Part shown: positions 55,836-63,997 of the stretch, one piece after another
Layout of the letters: the number at the start of each line of letters is the position of its first letter
Position numbering within the stretch: position 1 is the stretch's first letter
Assembly (NCBI GenBank): GCA_963707835.1
Contig: CAVPRI010000002.1
Coordinates: 1,302,001-1,366,000, forward strand
Direction: 5' to 3'
Source of the DNA: Bog-473 sp963707835
Lineage (GTDB): Bacteria; Actinomycetota; Acidimicrobiia; Acidimicrobiales; RAAP-2
DNA length: 64,000 bases
Translations under genes and position numbers: made by a program
Notes under the pieces: model-generated
Told to the model about the DNA's origin: nothing
Databases searched by the model: none
What the model saw: the letters and a program-made list of their open reading frames with translations, nothing else

Positions 55836-56612
55836 TCAGCCTGCGTCTTGGTAGCCGGCGTACCCGGTCTTCTCGAGTTCGAGCGCCAGTGCGGCATCGC
55901 CGGTGGCCACGATGCGACCAGCGACCATGACGTGCACGAGATCCGCCTCGAGCTGCACGAGGAAGCGGTTGAAGTGCGTGATGGCAAGGATGCCCACGCC
56001 CCACTCGGACGTGGACTGCTGGAGGCGGCGTGCCACGTCGCCCAGCGCGTCCACGTCGAGTCCGGAGTCCACTTCGTCGAGGATGCACACTGCGGGCCGC
56101 AACACCCCGAGTTGGACCATCTCCGTGCGCTTGCGCTCGCCTCCCGAGAGGTCCACGTTGATGGGGCGTTGCAGGAGACGAGGGTCGAGGCCCAACGCCT
56201 TGGCCTCGTCGAGCATCCGCTGCTGCAAGCCCTCTCCGGATTCGCCCGTGGGCCTTCTCCGGGACTGATCGGCGGCGGCCAGCAGCGCATGCAGGCTGAC
56301 GCCGGGCACCTCGAGCGGGCTCTGCAGGGCCAGGAACAGGCCGGCTCGGGCGCGCTGCCATGCCGGAAGTCCGGTCAGCTCCTCGCCGTCCATGGTGATC
56401 GAGCCCCCGGTGACCTCCGTGCCGGGGCGCCCCATGAGCGCATGGGCCAGGGTGCTCTTCCCCGATCCGTTGGGGCCCATGATCACATGCACCTCACCGC
56501 TGCGAACGGTGAGGTCAATCCCGTGGAGGACCTCACGACCGCCCGCGCTGGCCTGGAGCCCCCGCACCTCGAGCACGTGGTCGCCGCCCCCCGGGGTCGT
56601 GGCCGCACTCAC
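55836..56612 (-). CDS. sufC: SufC ATPase, copy 2 (sufD-Rieske-sufC operon)
   Basis: 258 residues. Walker A GPNGSGKST, the FLALQSPLEVPGVSL segment typical of SufC, signature DLSGGERKRTEM, Walker B VCILDEVDSGLD and the ITHF switch. All ATPase motifs are intact, so this is a second functional-looking SufC and not a decayed copy; it differs clearly from copy 1. GTG at 56612 overlaps the Rieske stop (GTGA). Being next to sufD, it is the better candidate for the core SufBC2D complex. Confidence 0.92.
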   Translation of the reverse strand: MSAATTPGGGDHVLEVRGLQASAGGREVLHGIDLTVRSGEVHVIMGPNGSGKSTLAHALMGRPGTEVTGGSITMDGEELTGLPAWQRARAGLFLALQSPLEVPGVSLHALLAAADQSRRRPTGESGEGLQQRMLDEAKALGLDPRLLQRPINVDLSGGERKRTEMVQLGVLRPAVCILDEVDSGLDVDALGDVARRLQQSTSEWGVGILAITHFNRFLVQLEADLVHVMVAGRIVATGDAALALELEKTGYAGYQDAG

Positions 56613-56926
56613 GGCAGGACCACCGATACGGTGTCGCCGTCCACCGTCACCTCGTAGACCGCGATCGGCTGTGTTGCCGGCAGCGAGCACGGCTCACCGG
56701 TGTTCAGGTCGAACGTGCTGCCATGGCGTGGGCACTCGATCTCGCACTCCTCGGACCACACCTCACCCTCGGCCAGCGAGTAGTCCTCGTGACTGCACTC
56801 GTCGTCGACCGCGTGGAACGAGTCTCCGACCCGCACCAGGGCGATGCGGTGTCCCACGACGTCGAATCGTCGGGCCGTTCCCGGCTCGAGCTCCCCGGTG
56901 CGGCACAGGCTCACGGTCTCAGACAC
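56609..56926 (-). CDS. Rieske [2Fe-2S] ferredoxin
   Basis: 105-residue Rieske protein. Cluster ligands are Cys44-His46 in CSHEDYSL and Cys65-His68 in CPRHGSTFD, with the usual 15-20 residue spacing. No membrane segment, so it is a soluble ferredoxin like those of non-heme dioxygenase systems. GTG at 56926 overlaps the SufD stop by 8 bp, and its stop overlaps sufC by 4 bp; Rieske genes are often found between sufD and sufC in actinobacterial suf operons. It may supply electrons for cluster assembly. Confidence 0.92.
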   Translation of the reverse strand: MSETVSLCRTGELEPGTARRFDVVGHRIALVRVGDSFHAVDDECSHEDYSLAEGEVWSEECEIECPRHGSTFDLNTGEPCSLPATQPIAVYEVTVDGDTVSVVLP

Positions 56927-58295
56927 CCGCGATCTCCTTGGGAATCGCGCCGTGGAGGGCCGCATCGAGCCGTCGGTGCACCTCACCCTGCAACAGTGCG
57001 GTGGCCTCGGGAACCGGCCCTCGCTCGACGATGGCGTCGAAGAACCCCCGCACGATCAGCCCTTCGGCCATCTCGGGCGCCACGCCGCGTGATTCGATGT
57101 AGTACCGCTGGTCCTCGTCGATGGGGCCGACCGTCGACGCGTGCGAGCAGGTGACGTCGTTCTCGAGGATGTCGAGGTTCGGAACCGAGTCGGCGTGGGC
57201 GCCCTCGTCGAGCACGAGGTTGTGGTTTGTCTGTCGAGCATCACTGCGAACCGCGCCGCGGTGCACCCTGATCAGGCCGCTGTAGACCGAGCGGGACCGT
57301 CCGGCAACCGCCCCCTGGCAGAGCAACTCGCTGGTGGTGCGCGGCGCCACGTGATCCTGCAATGTGCGCACGTCATGCACCTGGTCACCGTCCCCGAGGT
57401 AGGTCGAGAGGATCTCGCTCCGGGCGTCCTTGCCTTCGAGCGCGACGTCAGCTCGGACCCGGTCGTAGGACGCGCCGAGCCCCACCGTGAAGGTGCGCAG
57501 CGCAGATCCGGCCTCACCGCGTGCCGCCAGGCGGCCAATCGACCAGGCGCTCGGGCCGAGCACCTGCAGTGACACATACGAGACGGCGGCACCAGCCGCG
57601 GCGGAGAGCTCGGTAACCGGGACCACCAGTGATCGCACTTCCCCCTCCGCACCGGTGAAGACCTCGACCAACGCGACCCTGGCACCCGCGCCGACCCGCA
57701 CGCAGGTACGGGGAAAGGCGGCAGTGCCGGCTCCACACCGGTGGACCACGAGCAGCGGCCGGTCCACCTGGACCCCATCGGGGACGTCCACGAAAATCGG
57801 CTCGGGGGCGAACGCGTCGTTGAGGAGCACCAGCGCGTCGCCGCCGTGCTGCACCGACCCGAGCATGTCGGCGGCACCCGCCACGTCCTCGGCCCGGCCG
57901 AAGGACACGCCGGCCCGGCGCGTCGCATCGTCGAGCGTGAAGGAGCCCGGCCACCCGTCCTGCACGAGGACGCCACCTGCGGCAGATCCGAACACCTCTG
58001 CCAACCCTGGCAGCACGGCCGCTCCGAACTCCTCCTCGTCTGGCCGGACGTCCCCGGTGGCCGCCGTCGCGGGCAATGCGAACTGGTCGAGGGCCAGTCG
58101 GTCGATCGGCGAGTAGCGCCACACCTCCTCGCTCTCCGAGGGGAGCCCAGACACGGCGAACTCCGCGTAGCCACGCGCCCTGCGATCGCAGAGCCAGGCG
58201 GGACCGGCCAGGGCCGCAGATGCCTCGGCGCTGAAGGTCTGCAGGGCGATACCTCTCTCGGGTCTTGCAGGCGAGCACCTGCGAACGCGGCCCAT
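56919..58295 (-). CDS. sufD: SufD scaffold subunit
   Basis: 458 residues of the SufB/SufD beta-helix family. The C-terminal core has RSVYSGLIRVHRGAVRSDARQTNHNLVLDEGAHADSVPNLDI with the conserved His that takes part in the SufB-SufD interface, then DVTCSHASTVGPIDEDQRYYIESRG. The N-terminal part is a variable helical region. First gene of the sufD-Rieske-sufC unit; sufB is 4.3 kb upstream on the same strand, separated by a crotonase gene and a transposon. Confidence 0.92.
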   Translation of the reverse strand: MGRVRRCSPARPERGIALQTFSAEASAALAGPAWLCDRRARGYAEFAVSGLPSESEEVWRYSPIDRLALDQFALPATAATGDVRPDEEEFGAAVLPGLAEVFGSAAGGVLVQDGWPGSFTLDDATRRAGVSFGRAEDVAGAADMLGSVQHGGDALVLLNDAFAPEPIFVDVPDGVQVDRPLLVVHRCGAGTAAFPRTCVRVGAGARVALVEVFTGAEGEVRSLVVPVTELSAAAGAAVSYVSLQVLGPSAWSIGRLAARGEAGSALRTFTVGLGASYDRVRADVALEGKDARSEILSTYLGDGDQVHDVRTLQDHVAPRTTSELLCQGAVAGRSRSVYSGLIRVHRGAVRSDARQTNHNLVLDEGAHADSVPNLDILENDVTCSHASTVGPIDEDQRYYIESRGVAPEMAEGLIVRGFFDAIVERGPVPEATALLQGEVHRRLDAALHGAIPKEIAGV

Positions 58296-58351
58296 GCACT
58301 CTACTTGGCCCTGGCGGGCTCCCCACCAGGGCCGGGGCCAGGGCCGGTGGT

Positions 58352-58357
58352 TAGCCT
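58352..58357 (+). promoter_or_regulatory. Putative -10 element of a leaderless crotonase transcript
   Basis: TAGCCT (TAnnnT) ends 6 nt before the ATG at 58364. No Shine-Dalgarno sequence is present. Confidence 0.35.
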
Positions 58358-58363
58358 CGGTGT

Positions 58364-59209
58364 ATGTCCGACCAGATCACCCCGTTCGAGTCACCAGTTC
58401 TGCACCTCGAGGCCGACCAAGGCGTGGCCACCGTCTGGCTGAACCGCCCTGACACCCGCAACGCCATGGGCCAGGAGTTGTGGCGCGATCTCCCGCTGGC
58501 CATGGCGGCTGTCGGCTCCGACGCGGCGGTGCGTGTGGCAGTGGTGGCTGCCGAGGGACCCCACTTCTCGGTCGGGTTGGACCTGAAGGGCATGGCGCAC
58601 CTCCTCGGCGACGCCGCCCAGGGAGAGGCTCCTGCCGCCACGTCGCCGGCCGCCCGGGCCCATGCGACCCGTGCCGAGCTCTGCCGGCTCCAGGAGGCGA
58701 TCACGTCAGTGGCTCGGTGCCCCAAACCGGTCATCGCCGCCGTCCACGGCTACTGCATCGGGGCCGGCGTCGACCTCGCCGCTGCCTGTGACATCCGCCT
58801 GGCCTCGCCGGACGCACTGTTCTCGGTTCGCGAGGCGAAGATGGCCATCGTGGCCGATCTCGGGAGCCTGCAGCGGCTGCCTGCCATCATCGGTGCCGGA
58901 CACCTGGCCGAGCTGGCCTTCACCGGCAAGGACATCACCGCAGCCCGGGCCAAGGAGATCGGCCTGGTCAACGACATCGCCGACGACGTCGTCCGGGCCG
59001 CCCGCGACCTGGCGGCCGAGATCGCCGCCAACTCCCCCCTGGCCGTGCAGGGCACCAAGGCCGTGTTGGCGGCCAACGATGGGAGGACGGTCGGCGAAGG
59101 CCTCGACTACGTGGCCACCTGGAACGCAGCCATGCTGGGGTCACACGACCTCACCGAGGCCGTGACGGCCTTCTTGGAGAAGCGACCCCCGACGTTCACC
59201 GGGACCTAG
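58364..59209 (+). CDS. Crotonase-family protein, dienoyl-CoA isomerase-like
   Basis: 281-residue enoyl-CoA hydratase/isomerase. The oxyanion hole is in FSVGLDLKGM and GYCIGAGVDLAAACD. The active-site stretch SVREAKMAIVADLGSLQRLP carries the Glu and Asp of delta(3,5)-delta(2,4)-dienoyl-CoA isomerases, rather than the two Glu of classic hydratases. It breaks the Suf locus between sufD and sufB on the opposite strand. Probably fatty-acid oxidation. Confidence 0.88.
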   Translation: MSDQITPFESPVLHLEADQGVATVWLNRPDTRNAMGQELWRDLPLAMAAVGSDAAVRVAVVAAEGPHFSVGLDLKGMAHLLGDAAQGEAPAATSPAARAHATRAELCRLQEAITSVARCPKPVIAAVHGYCIGAGVDLAAACDIRLASPDALFSVREAKMAIVADLGSLQRLPAIIGAGHLAELAFTGKDITAARAKEIGLVNDIADDVVRAARDLAAEIAANSPLAVQGTKAVLAANDGRTVGEGLDYVATWNAAMLGSHDLTEAVTAFLEKRPPTFTGT

Positions 59210-59372
59210 CCCCTCTCGGGGGCCGGCATCCTGGTATGCACACTAACGCATGAATATGCAGGGCATCGGCCACCCTCGATGGACAACGAAGCCGTATACG
59301 CGGCCGCGTCCGACCCCCATATACGGTCTGAACGTTCTGGGCCACCCATAGAGGTGCTCGGAGAGCACGAAT

Positions 59373-59413
59373 ATCTATGCAGCTAACTGGCATGTATCCC
59401 TTGACTGTATAAG
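59373..59413 (+). repeat. Left terminal inverted repeat of the transposon
   Basis: Begins ATCTATGCAG and ends CTGTATAAG. It matches the reverse complement of 62148-62188 at 36 of 41 positions, mismatching at positions 11, 14, 21, 31 and 32. It contains the -35 box of the transposase promoter. Confidence 0.88.
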
Positions 59414-59429
59414 TCCAGCGTGTCATACT
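59401..59429 (+). promoter_or_regulatory. Transposase promoter starting in the left inverted repeat
   Basis: TTGACT (59401-59406), exactly 17 bp, then CATACT (59424-59429), a good sigma-70-type promoter. The ATG follows 7 nt after the -10, so the mRNA would be leaderless. Confidence 0.6.
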
Positions 59430-59436
59430 GACATAC

Positions 59437-60423
59437 ATGGCACCGGGAAACAGGAAGAACCCCCGACACGCACTGACTTCGGCCTCGCAATACATGCTGG
59501 TCGATTTCCTGCGCGACTTCCCTGACGACGAGGCCTGCCTGCAATGGCTGTGGCGCTCTCGGTACTCCGTGGACGGCGAGCACGCGTTCTGCGAGCGATG
59601 CGAGCAAGAGCGGGTGTTCCACCGCTATGCGGCCAAGCAGCAGCGCCAGGACTGGACGTGCACGGCTTGTGGGCTTCACGTGCACCCGACAGCGGGCACG
59701 ATCTTTCACAAGTCGTCCACGGGCCTGCACCTGTGGTTCTACGCCATGTACCTCATGACGAGCACACGTTGCGGGATCTCCGCCAAGCAGCTGGAGCGAG
59801 AGCTTGGCGTGACCTACAAGACAGCTTACCGGATCTTCAAGCTGATCCGCACCGAGCTCATGACCCAGGACGACGAGGAGCCGTTGTCCGGTGAGGTCGA
59901 GATGGACGAGATGTACGTCGGCGGCAAGCCTCGTCTGGCCGATAAGCGCGAGATGGCAGCGGACGAGTCCAGGACGGCCCAGCAGGCTGCGAAGCGCTGG
60001 TCCGACAAGAAGAAGGTCCCCGTGTTCGGCATTGTTGAGCGCGGTGGACGGGTGCGGGCGCACGTCGTCCCGAGCACTCAGCGGCCCACCCTCTTCGACC
60101 ACATCAAGGACCAGGTGAAGCCCGAGGCCGTCGTCTACACCGACGACGCTCGGGTCTACCGCAAGCTGCCCCTGCACGGCTTCGAGCACCACCGGATCGA
60201 CCACTCGGCCCAGGTCTACGTAAGCGGGGATACGCACACGCAGACGATCGAGGGCTTCTGGTCCCAGGTGAAGCGAGGGATCAACGGCGTATACCACTCC
60301 GTCTCCCGCCAGTACCTCCAGTCCTACATCGACGAGTACGTCTGGCGGTACAACCACCGTAACGACGGACGAGCGATGTTCTTCACGCTGGCCCTGCGGT
60401 CGGCCTATCCCACCGAGGGGTAG
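59437..60423 (+). CDS. IS1595-family (ISXO2-like) transposase
   Basis: 328 residues. An N-terminal zinc ribbon (CERC and CTAC, about residues 46-80) precedes an ISXO2-like DDE domain: EMDEMYVGGK (first catalytic Asp), VVYTDDARVY (second Asp), and a late region HTQTIEGFWSQVKRGINGVYHSVS with the final acidic residue and the characteristic N/EGFWS motif. Intact and full length, so possibly active. The promoter lies in the left inverted repeat. Confidence 0.92.
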   Translation: MAPGNRKNPRHALTSASQYMLVDFLRDFPDDEACLQWLWRSRYSVDGEHAFCERCEQERVFHRYAAKQQRQDWTCTACGLHVHPTAGTIFHKSSTGLHLWFYAMYLMTSTRCGISAKQLERELGVTYKTAYRIFKLIRTELMTQDDEEPLSGEVEMDEMYVGGKPRLADKREMAADESRTAQQAAKRWSDKKKVPVFGIVERGGRVRAHVVPSTQRPTLFDHIKDQVKPEAVVYTDDARVYRKLPLHGFEHHRIDHSAQVYVSGDTHTQTIEGFWSQVKRGINGVYHSVSRQYLQSYIDEYVWRYNHRNDGRAMFFTLALRSAYPTEG

Positions 60424-60427
60424 CGAA

Positions 60428-60562
60428 ATGGGCTGGCGTGAGAGGCGACGCGAGCGAAAAGCGGAACGTCGACGGATCGTTGCCGCACAGTCGCCAGATG
60501 AACGGGCAAAGAACTGGCTGGCGGAGATCGCCGAGCTAGTTTCCGGAATGCTCGGTTTCTGA
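60428..60562 (+). CDS. Small basic protein following the transposase
   Basis: A 44-codon frame starts 4 nt after the transposase stop and encodes an N-terminally very basic peptide (MGWRERRRERKAERRR) with an amphipathic C-terminal half ending GMLGF. The close spacing suggests translation with the transposase. No homologous family recognised. It overlaps by 27 bp the 3' end of the opposite-strand gene at 60536-60697. Confidence 0.4.
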   Translation: MGWRERRRERKAERRRIVAAQSPDERAKNWLAEIAELVSGMLGF

Positions 60563-60697
60563 CGGAGGCTTCCGTGGCTTGGCAACCTTCCCCAGGTCAC
60601 GAAAGACCTCTTCCCGCGTCGGGACGGGAATGTCCACCGGATCGCCCTCTTTGGGCTGCGTCTCCTGTGTCGGCTCTGAGCTGTTCTGTTCTGGCAT
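60536..60697 (-). CDS. Small acidic hypothetical protein in the transposon
   Basis: 53 residues starting MPEQNSSEPTQETQ with a C-terminal IPVPTREEVFRDLGKVAKPRK segment. A purine-rich GGAGGG precedes the ATG by 2-3 nt, supporting expression. Charged, no membrane segment. I do not recognise a characterised family; the composition and position suggest a transposon passenger. Confidence 0.5.
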   Translation of the reverse strand: MPEQNSSEPTQETQPKEGDPVDIPVPTREEVFRDLGKVAKPRKPPSETEHSGN

Positions 60698-60716
60698 CTC
60701 CCTCCAAGGGTAGCGA

Positions 60717-61573
60717 GTGAGTGGGGAGACCCTGCGGCCGGGATTCGTCGCGAAGCTCAACCGAGCTGCCGACCTCTATGAGTCCATCCACGAACACTCC
60801 GGAGCATTCATCAAGAATGAGATCGGCTACATAACCGTCCCACAGCGCATAGGAACGGACGAGTGGGACGTGCTCATGTGGGCCGACGACTTCCCCGACG
60901 ATCCGCAGATCGGCGTTTTGGTTGGCGAGCTGGTCCATGACGTTCGTTCCGCCCTCGACCACCTGATCTACACCCTGGTCCTCGCGAACGAACATGACCC
61001 CGGGGAACACACCCAATACCCGATCTATGACAGCGAGACCTTGTGGATCAGGGACATTGAAAAGAGGGACCCCGAACGTAAACCCAGCCCCGTACTTGGC
61101 CTCAGCGCGGTGCAGCTCCGAAATTCATCAAGGAGCGACAGCCGTACCGCCTCACGAAGAAGAAGCGAACCGGGCATCCGCTGATGAAACTGCTCCGCAT
61201 GTCGAATGTCGACAAACACCAGACACTCCACGCGAGCGCCGTCCAGGCCCATGCCCCCACGTACGTCAGATACGAGCCCGAGGGCTATGTCGCCATCATG
61301 AGGAGAGCCTTCAAGAAGCCCGGCACCATCGTTAATACGCACCGCGAGCTGGGCCGTGTTCAACGGCGAATCATCAAGCACCCTCCACCAGACGTGCATG
61401 TGCAGTTGCGGATTAGGGGTGTAGCGGAGATGGTCTTCTCCGAGGCAGGCAGACCTCCCATCGCCAGTGTCGATGACCTTGGGAAGATCATCAATTGCGC
61501 CCGGGAACTGGTCATTGGGCTCTGGCCCGGGGCAGCCCCCAAGGAGCTTCCGGAGGTCGGGCCTGACCGTTGA
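60717..61573 (+). CDS. Conserved-looking hypothetical protein, transposon passenger, one frameshift
   Basis: About 285 residues from GTG 60717. The N-terminal half contains DEWDVLMWADDFPDDPQIGVLVGELVHDVRSALDHLIYTLVLANE, with a RSALDHLIY helix. The frame shifts near 61119-61124; restored, it continues KFIKERQPYRLTKKKRTGHP and LLRMSNVDKHQTLH, and ends in WPGAAPKELPEVGPDR. The two halves are both well-formed, so the break is probably an indel. No catalytic motif recognised. It is divergent from the small acidic gene. Confidence 0.55.
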
Positions 61574-61605
61574 GGAACGAGGCCGTTCGGTTCCGACTGG
61601 CCCCC

Positions 61606-62133
61606 TCACCTGTCATCGTCCGGATGCTCTTGATCCGAATCGCCCTCACGGGAAAAGCCTTGGATTCGCAACGGGCCCTCTTGGGCGGGCGGGAACCGCA
61701 GCTGGTGCGGGTCGGTGAAGAGAAAAGCCCGCTGATTTACATCTCCGCTGGTCGATCCTGCCGGTCCGGTTTCGGCGTGCTGGCCCAAGATCCAACTGTT
61801 CTGCAGGTCAGCGTGACGGCCCCTCCACTCGTCACGTTCCTGTTCAAAGTGCCAAGAGCGGTCTTTTTCATCGGTGAGATCGGTCTTTAGCGCATTCCTT
61901 TCAGACCTCACCCTGGCCTGCTCGACCACCGCCGCTACGGCCACCAGCCCGATGCCAGCCACGCACATCCACGGGGCAGCGGTGCTGGTTACCCCGATGC
62001 TGTGGCCAACCACCCCAGCGACAAGCACGATCAGACCCAGTAGGCCGATCATGGTCTTCCCTGTCGCAACGATGGACGCGAAAAGGGATTTGAAGCCCAC
62101 GATGACGACCCCCAGTCCGAGCGATAGCAGCAA
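61606..62133 (-). CDS. Two-helix membrane protein with coiled-coil tail, transposon passenger
   Basis: 175 residues from a TTG start. Two hydrophobic helices (about residues 3-22 and 26-45, with a third hydrophobic segment near 53-70) precede a charged, Glu/Arg-rich stretch likely to be a coiled coil (about 72-105) and a polar tail. Start uncertain; ATG or GTG codons slightly downstream are possible. No family recognised. It lies just inside the right inverted repeat and reads toward the transposase. Confidence 0.5.
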   Translation of the reverse strand: MLLSLGLGVVIVGFKSLFASIVATGKTMIGLLGLIVLVAGVVGHSIGVTSTAAPWMCVAGIGLVAVAAVVEQARVRSERNALKTDLTDEKDRSWHFEQERDEWRGRHADLQNSWILGQHAETGPAGSTSGDVNQRAFLFTDPHQLRFPPAQEGPLRIQGFSREGDSDQEHPDDDR

Positions 62134-62147
62134 CCAGGGTAGCGCCC

Positions 62148-62188
62148 CTTATACAGAGAAGGGATACTTGCCAGCTAACTGCATAGAT
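62148..62188 (-). repeat. Right terminal inverted repeat of the transposon
   Basis: Reverse complement of the left repeat at 36 of 41 positions, starting CTTATACAG and ending CTGCATAGAT on the plus strand. The matching stretch ends 26 bp before the stop of the neighbouring host gene. Confidence 0.88.
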
Positions 62189-62214
62189 GCTACGGACTTC
62201 AGAATCCGGGCCGG

Positions 62215-62553
62215 TCAGCGCTTGCGGCGCCACCAGCGGTTCGACGAGCGCTCCCGGCGGGCGTCGTCGGCCCTGACCTCCTCGAGCACCGTGGGTGCCA
62301 CCTCGTTGACGATCTCCGCGGCCGAATCGAGCAGCTCCGCCACGTCGGCGCCACCCGCCCCGGGCTCCTCCTCGATAGCCGGCTCCACCAGGCTCCCGTG
62401 GACCCAGCCCACATCGGCCATGCGCGGCTTGTAGGACGGGCAGTTCTCGGGGCACCGCCAAGGGGCCTCAGGCGCCAGGTCGAGCACGCAGAAGCGGGCA
62501 ACCTCTCCGGAGTCGTAGGTCCGGCTCTGGAAGTGAACGCACTCCTCACGCAT
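62215..62553 (-). CDS. Small Cys-rich protein downstream of sufB
   Basis: 112 residues from ATG 62553 (GTG 62559 also possible). The first 45 residues contain four Cys and a His: REECVHF, VARFCVLD, and WRCPENCPSYKP, spaced as in a metal- or Fe-S-binding site. The remainder is an acidic helix ending in a basic SSNRWWRRKR. It begins 37 bp after the sufB stop, on the same strand, so it is probably in the sufB operon. No characterised family recognised; a cluster-binding or cluster-carrying role is an inference from position and cysteines. Confidence 0.65.
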   Translation of the reverse strand: MREECVHFQSRTYDSGEVARFCVLDLAPEAPWRCPENCPSYKPRMADVGWVHGSLVEPAIEEEPGAGGADVAELLDSAAEIVNEVAPTVLEEVRADDARRERSSNRWWRRKR

Positions 62554-62596
62554 GGGCACGGCTCTTATGGTGCCACGCTGCGGAGGACCGGCCGAC

Positions 62597-63997
62597 TCAG
62601 CCGACCGAGCCTTCCATCTGCAGCTCGATGAGACGACTCCACTCCACGGCGTACTCCATGGGCAGCGTGCGGGTGACGGGCTCGATGAACCCGTTCACGA
62701 TCATGCTCATGGCCTGCCCCTCGGACAGCCCACGGCTCATCAGATAGAACAGCTGGTCGTCACCGACCTTCGAAACAGTGGCCTCGTGGCCGATGCGCGC
62801 GTTGCGCTCCCCCACCTCCATGTACGGCTTGGTCTCTGAGGTCGACAGGTCGTCGAGCAGCAGCGCATCGCAACGGACGAACGACTTGGCACCACGAGCC
62901 TCGGCGTCCACGTGCACCTTGCCGCGGTAGGTGGTGATGCCGCCGTCCTTCGAGATGGACTTCGAGACGATCGTCGAGGTCGTCTCCGGGGCGACGTGGA
63001 ACATCTTCGCACCGGCATCCTGGTGCTGGCCGGCGCCGGCGTAGGCCACCGAGAGCACCTCCCCGCTGGCCTTGGGCCCCATGAGGTACACCGAGGGGTA
63101 CTTCATGGTCAATCGTGAGCCGATGTTGCCGTCGATCCACTCCACGTGGGCCTCGGCCTCGGCGCGGGCCCGCTTGGTCACCAGGTTGTAGACGTTGGTC
63201 GACCAGTTCTGGATCGTCGTGTAGGTGATGCGTGACCCGCCCAGCGCGACCAGCTCAACCACGGCCGAGTGCAACGAGTCGGTCGAGTACACGGGAGCGG
63301 AGCAACCCTCGATGTAGTGCACCTGCGAGCCCTCGTCGGCAATGATCAGCGTCCGCTCGAATTGGCCCATGTTCTCGGCGTTGATACGGAAGTAGGCCTG
63401 CAGCGGCATATCCACCTTGACGCCGGGCGGCACGTAGATGAACGAGCCTCCCGACCACACGGATGAGTTGAGTGCGGCGAACTTGTTGTCGTTCGGCGGG
63501 ATGATCTTGCCGAACCACTTGCGCACGATCTCGGGATACTCCCTGACCGCGGTGTCCATGTCGCAGAAGAGGACGCCCTGCGCCTCGAGGTCCTCCCGGT
63601 TGCGGTGGAACACGACCTCGCTCTCGTACTGCGCCGTCACGCCGGCCAGGTACTTGCGCTCGGCCTCGGGGATCCCCAACTTCTCGTAGGTGTTCTTGAT
63701 GGCGTCGGGCAGGTCCGACCACTCGCTCACCTGCCCGCCGGTGGGCTTGATGTAGTAATAGATGTCGTCGAAGTCGAGCTGGGGCATGTGGGTGGCGAAC
63801 CACGGCAGCATGGGCTTGCGCTCGAAGTGCTTCAGGGAACGCAGGCGGAAGTCCCGCATCCAGTCGGGCTCCCCCTTCATCTCCGACATCTCGCGCACGA
63901 TCGACTCGTTCAGCCCCTTCTTGGGCTTGAAGACGTAGTCCTCGGCGTCGCTCCAACCGAGCTGGTAGCGACCCAGGTCGAGATCCGTGGTTGCCAT
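62597..63997 (-). CDS. sufB: SufB scaffold subunit
   Basis: 466 residues, complete. Typical SufB features: WMRDFRLRSLKHFE, GVLFCDMDTAVREYPE, FIYVPPGVKVDMPLQAYFRIN, EGCSAPVYSTDSLHSAVVELVA with the cysteine of the sulfur path, and RCDALLLDDLSTSETKPYMEV near the end, where the last conserved Cys lies. With SufC and SufD it forms the ATP-driven scaffold for Fe-S clusters. Start at ATG 63997 is 3 bp from the window end, so any upstream regulator is not visible. Confidence 0.95.
   Translation of the reverse strand: MATTDLDLGRYQLGWSDAEDYVFKPKKGLNESIVREMSEMKGEPDWMRDFRLRSLKHFERKPMLPWFATHMPQLDFDDIYYYIKPTGGQVSEWSDLPDAIKNTYEKLGIPEAERKYLAGVTAQYESEVVFHRNREDLEAQGVLFCDMDTAVREYPEIVRKWFGKIIPPNDNKFAALNSSVWSGGSFIYVPPGVKVDMPLQAYFRINAENMGQFERTLIIADEGSQVHYIEGCSAPVYSTDSLHSAVVELVALGGSRITYTTIQNWSTNVYNLVTKRARAEAEAHVEWIDGNIGSRLTMKYPSVYLMGPKASGEVLSVAYAGAGQHQDAGAKMFHVAPETTSTIVSKSISKDGGITTYRGKVHVDAEARGAKSFVRCDALLLDDLSTSETKPYMEVGERNARIGHEATVSKVGDDQLFYLMSRGLSEGQAMSMIVNGFIEPVTRTLPMEYAVEWSRLIELQMEGSVG

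Larger units (their letters stand above)
59373..62188 (+). mobile_element. IS1595-type transposon, 2.8 kb, with passenger genes
   Basis: A 41-bp terminal inverted repeat at each end (36/41 matches) bounds a DDE transposase gene and four further open frames. The left end reads ATCTATGCAG inward and the right end is its reverse complement. Flanking 8-mers (GCACGAAT left, GCTACGGA right) are not direct repeats, so a target-site duplication is not seen; either the insertion is old or the true ends differ by some bases. Base composition inside is visibly lower in GC than in the surroundings. It lies between the convergent crotonase and the gene downstream of sufB. Confidence 0.8.

Noticed and set aside
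61570..61890. Plus-strand 106-residue frame near the right end of the transposon
   Set aside because: It is antisense to the membrane/coiled-coil gene at 61606-62133, whose hydropathy pattern is more protein-like.
59365..62196. Target-site duplication of the transposon
   Set aside because: The 8-mers beside the inverted repeats (GCACGAAT and GCTACGGA) do not match, so none is claimed.
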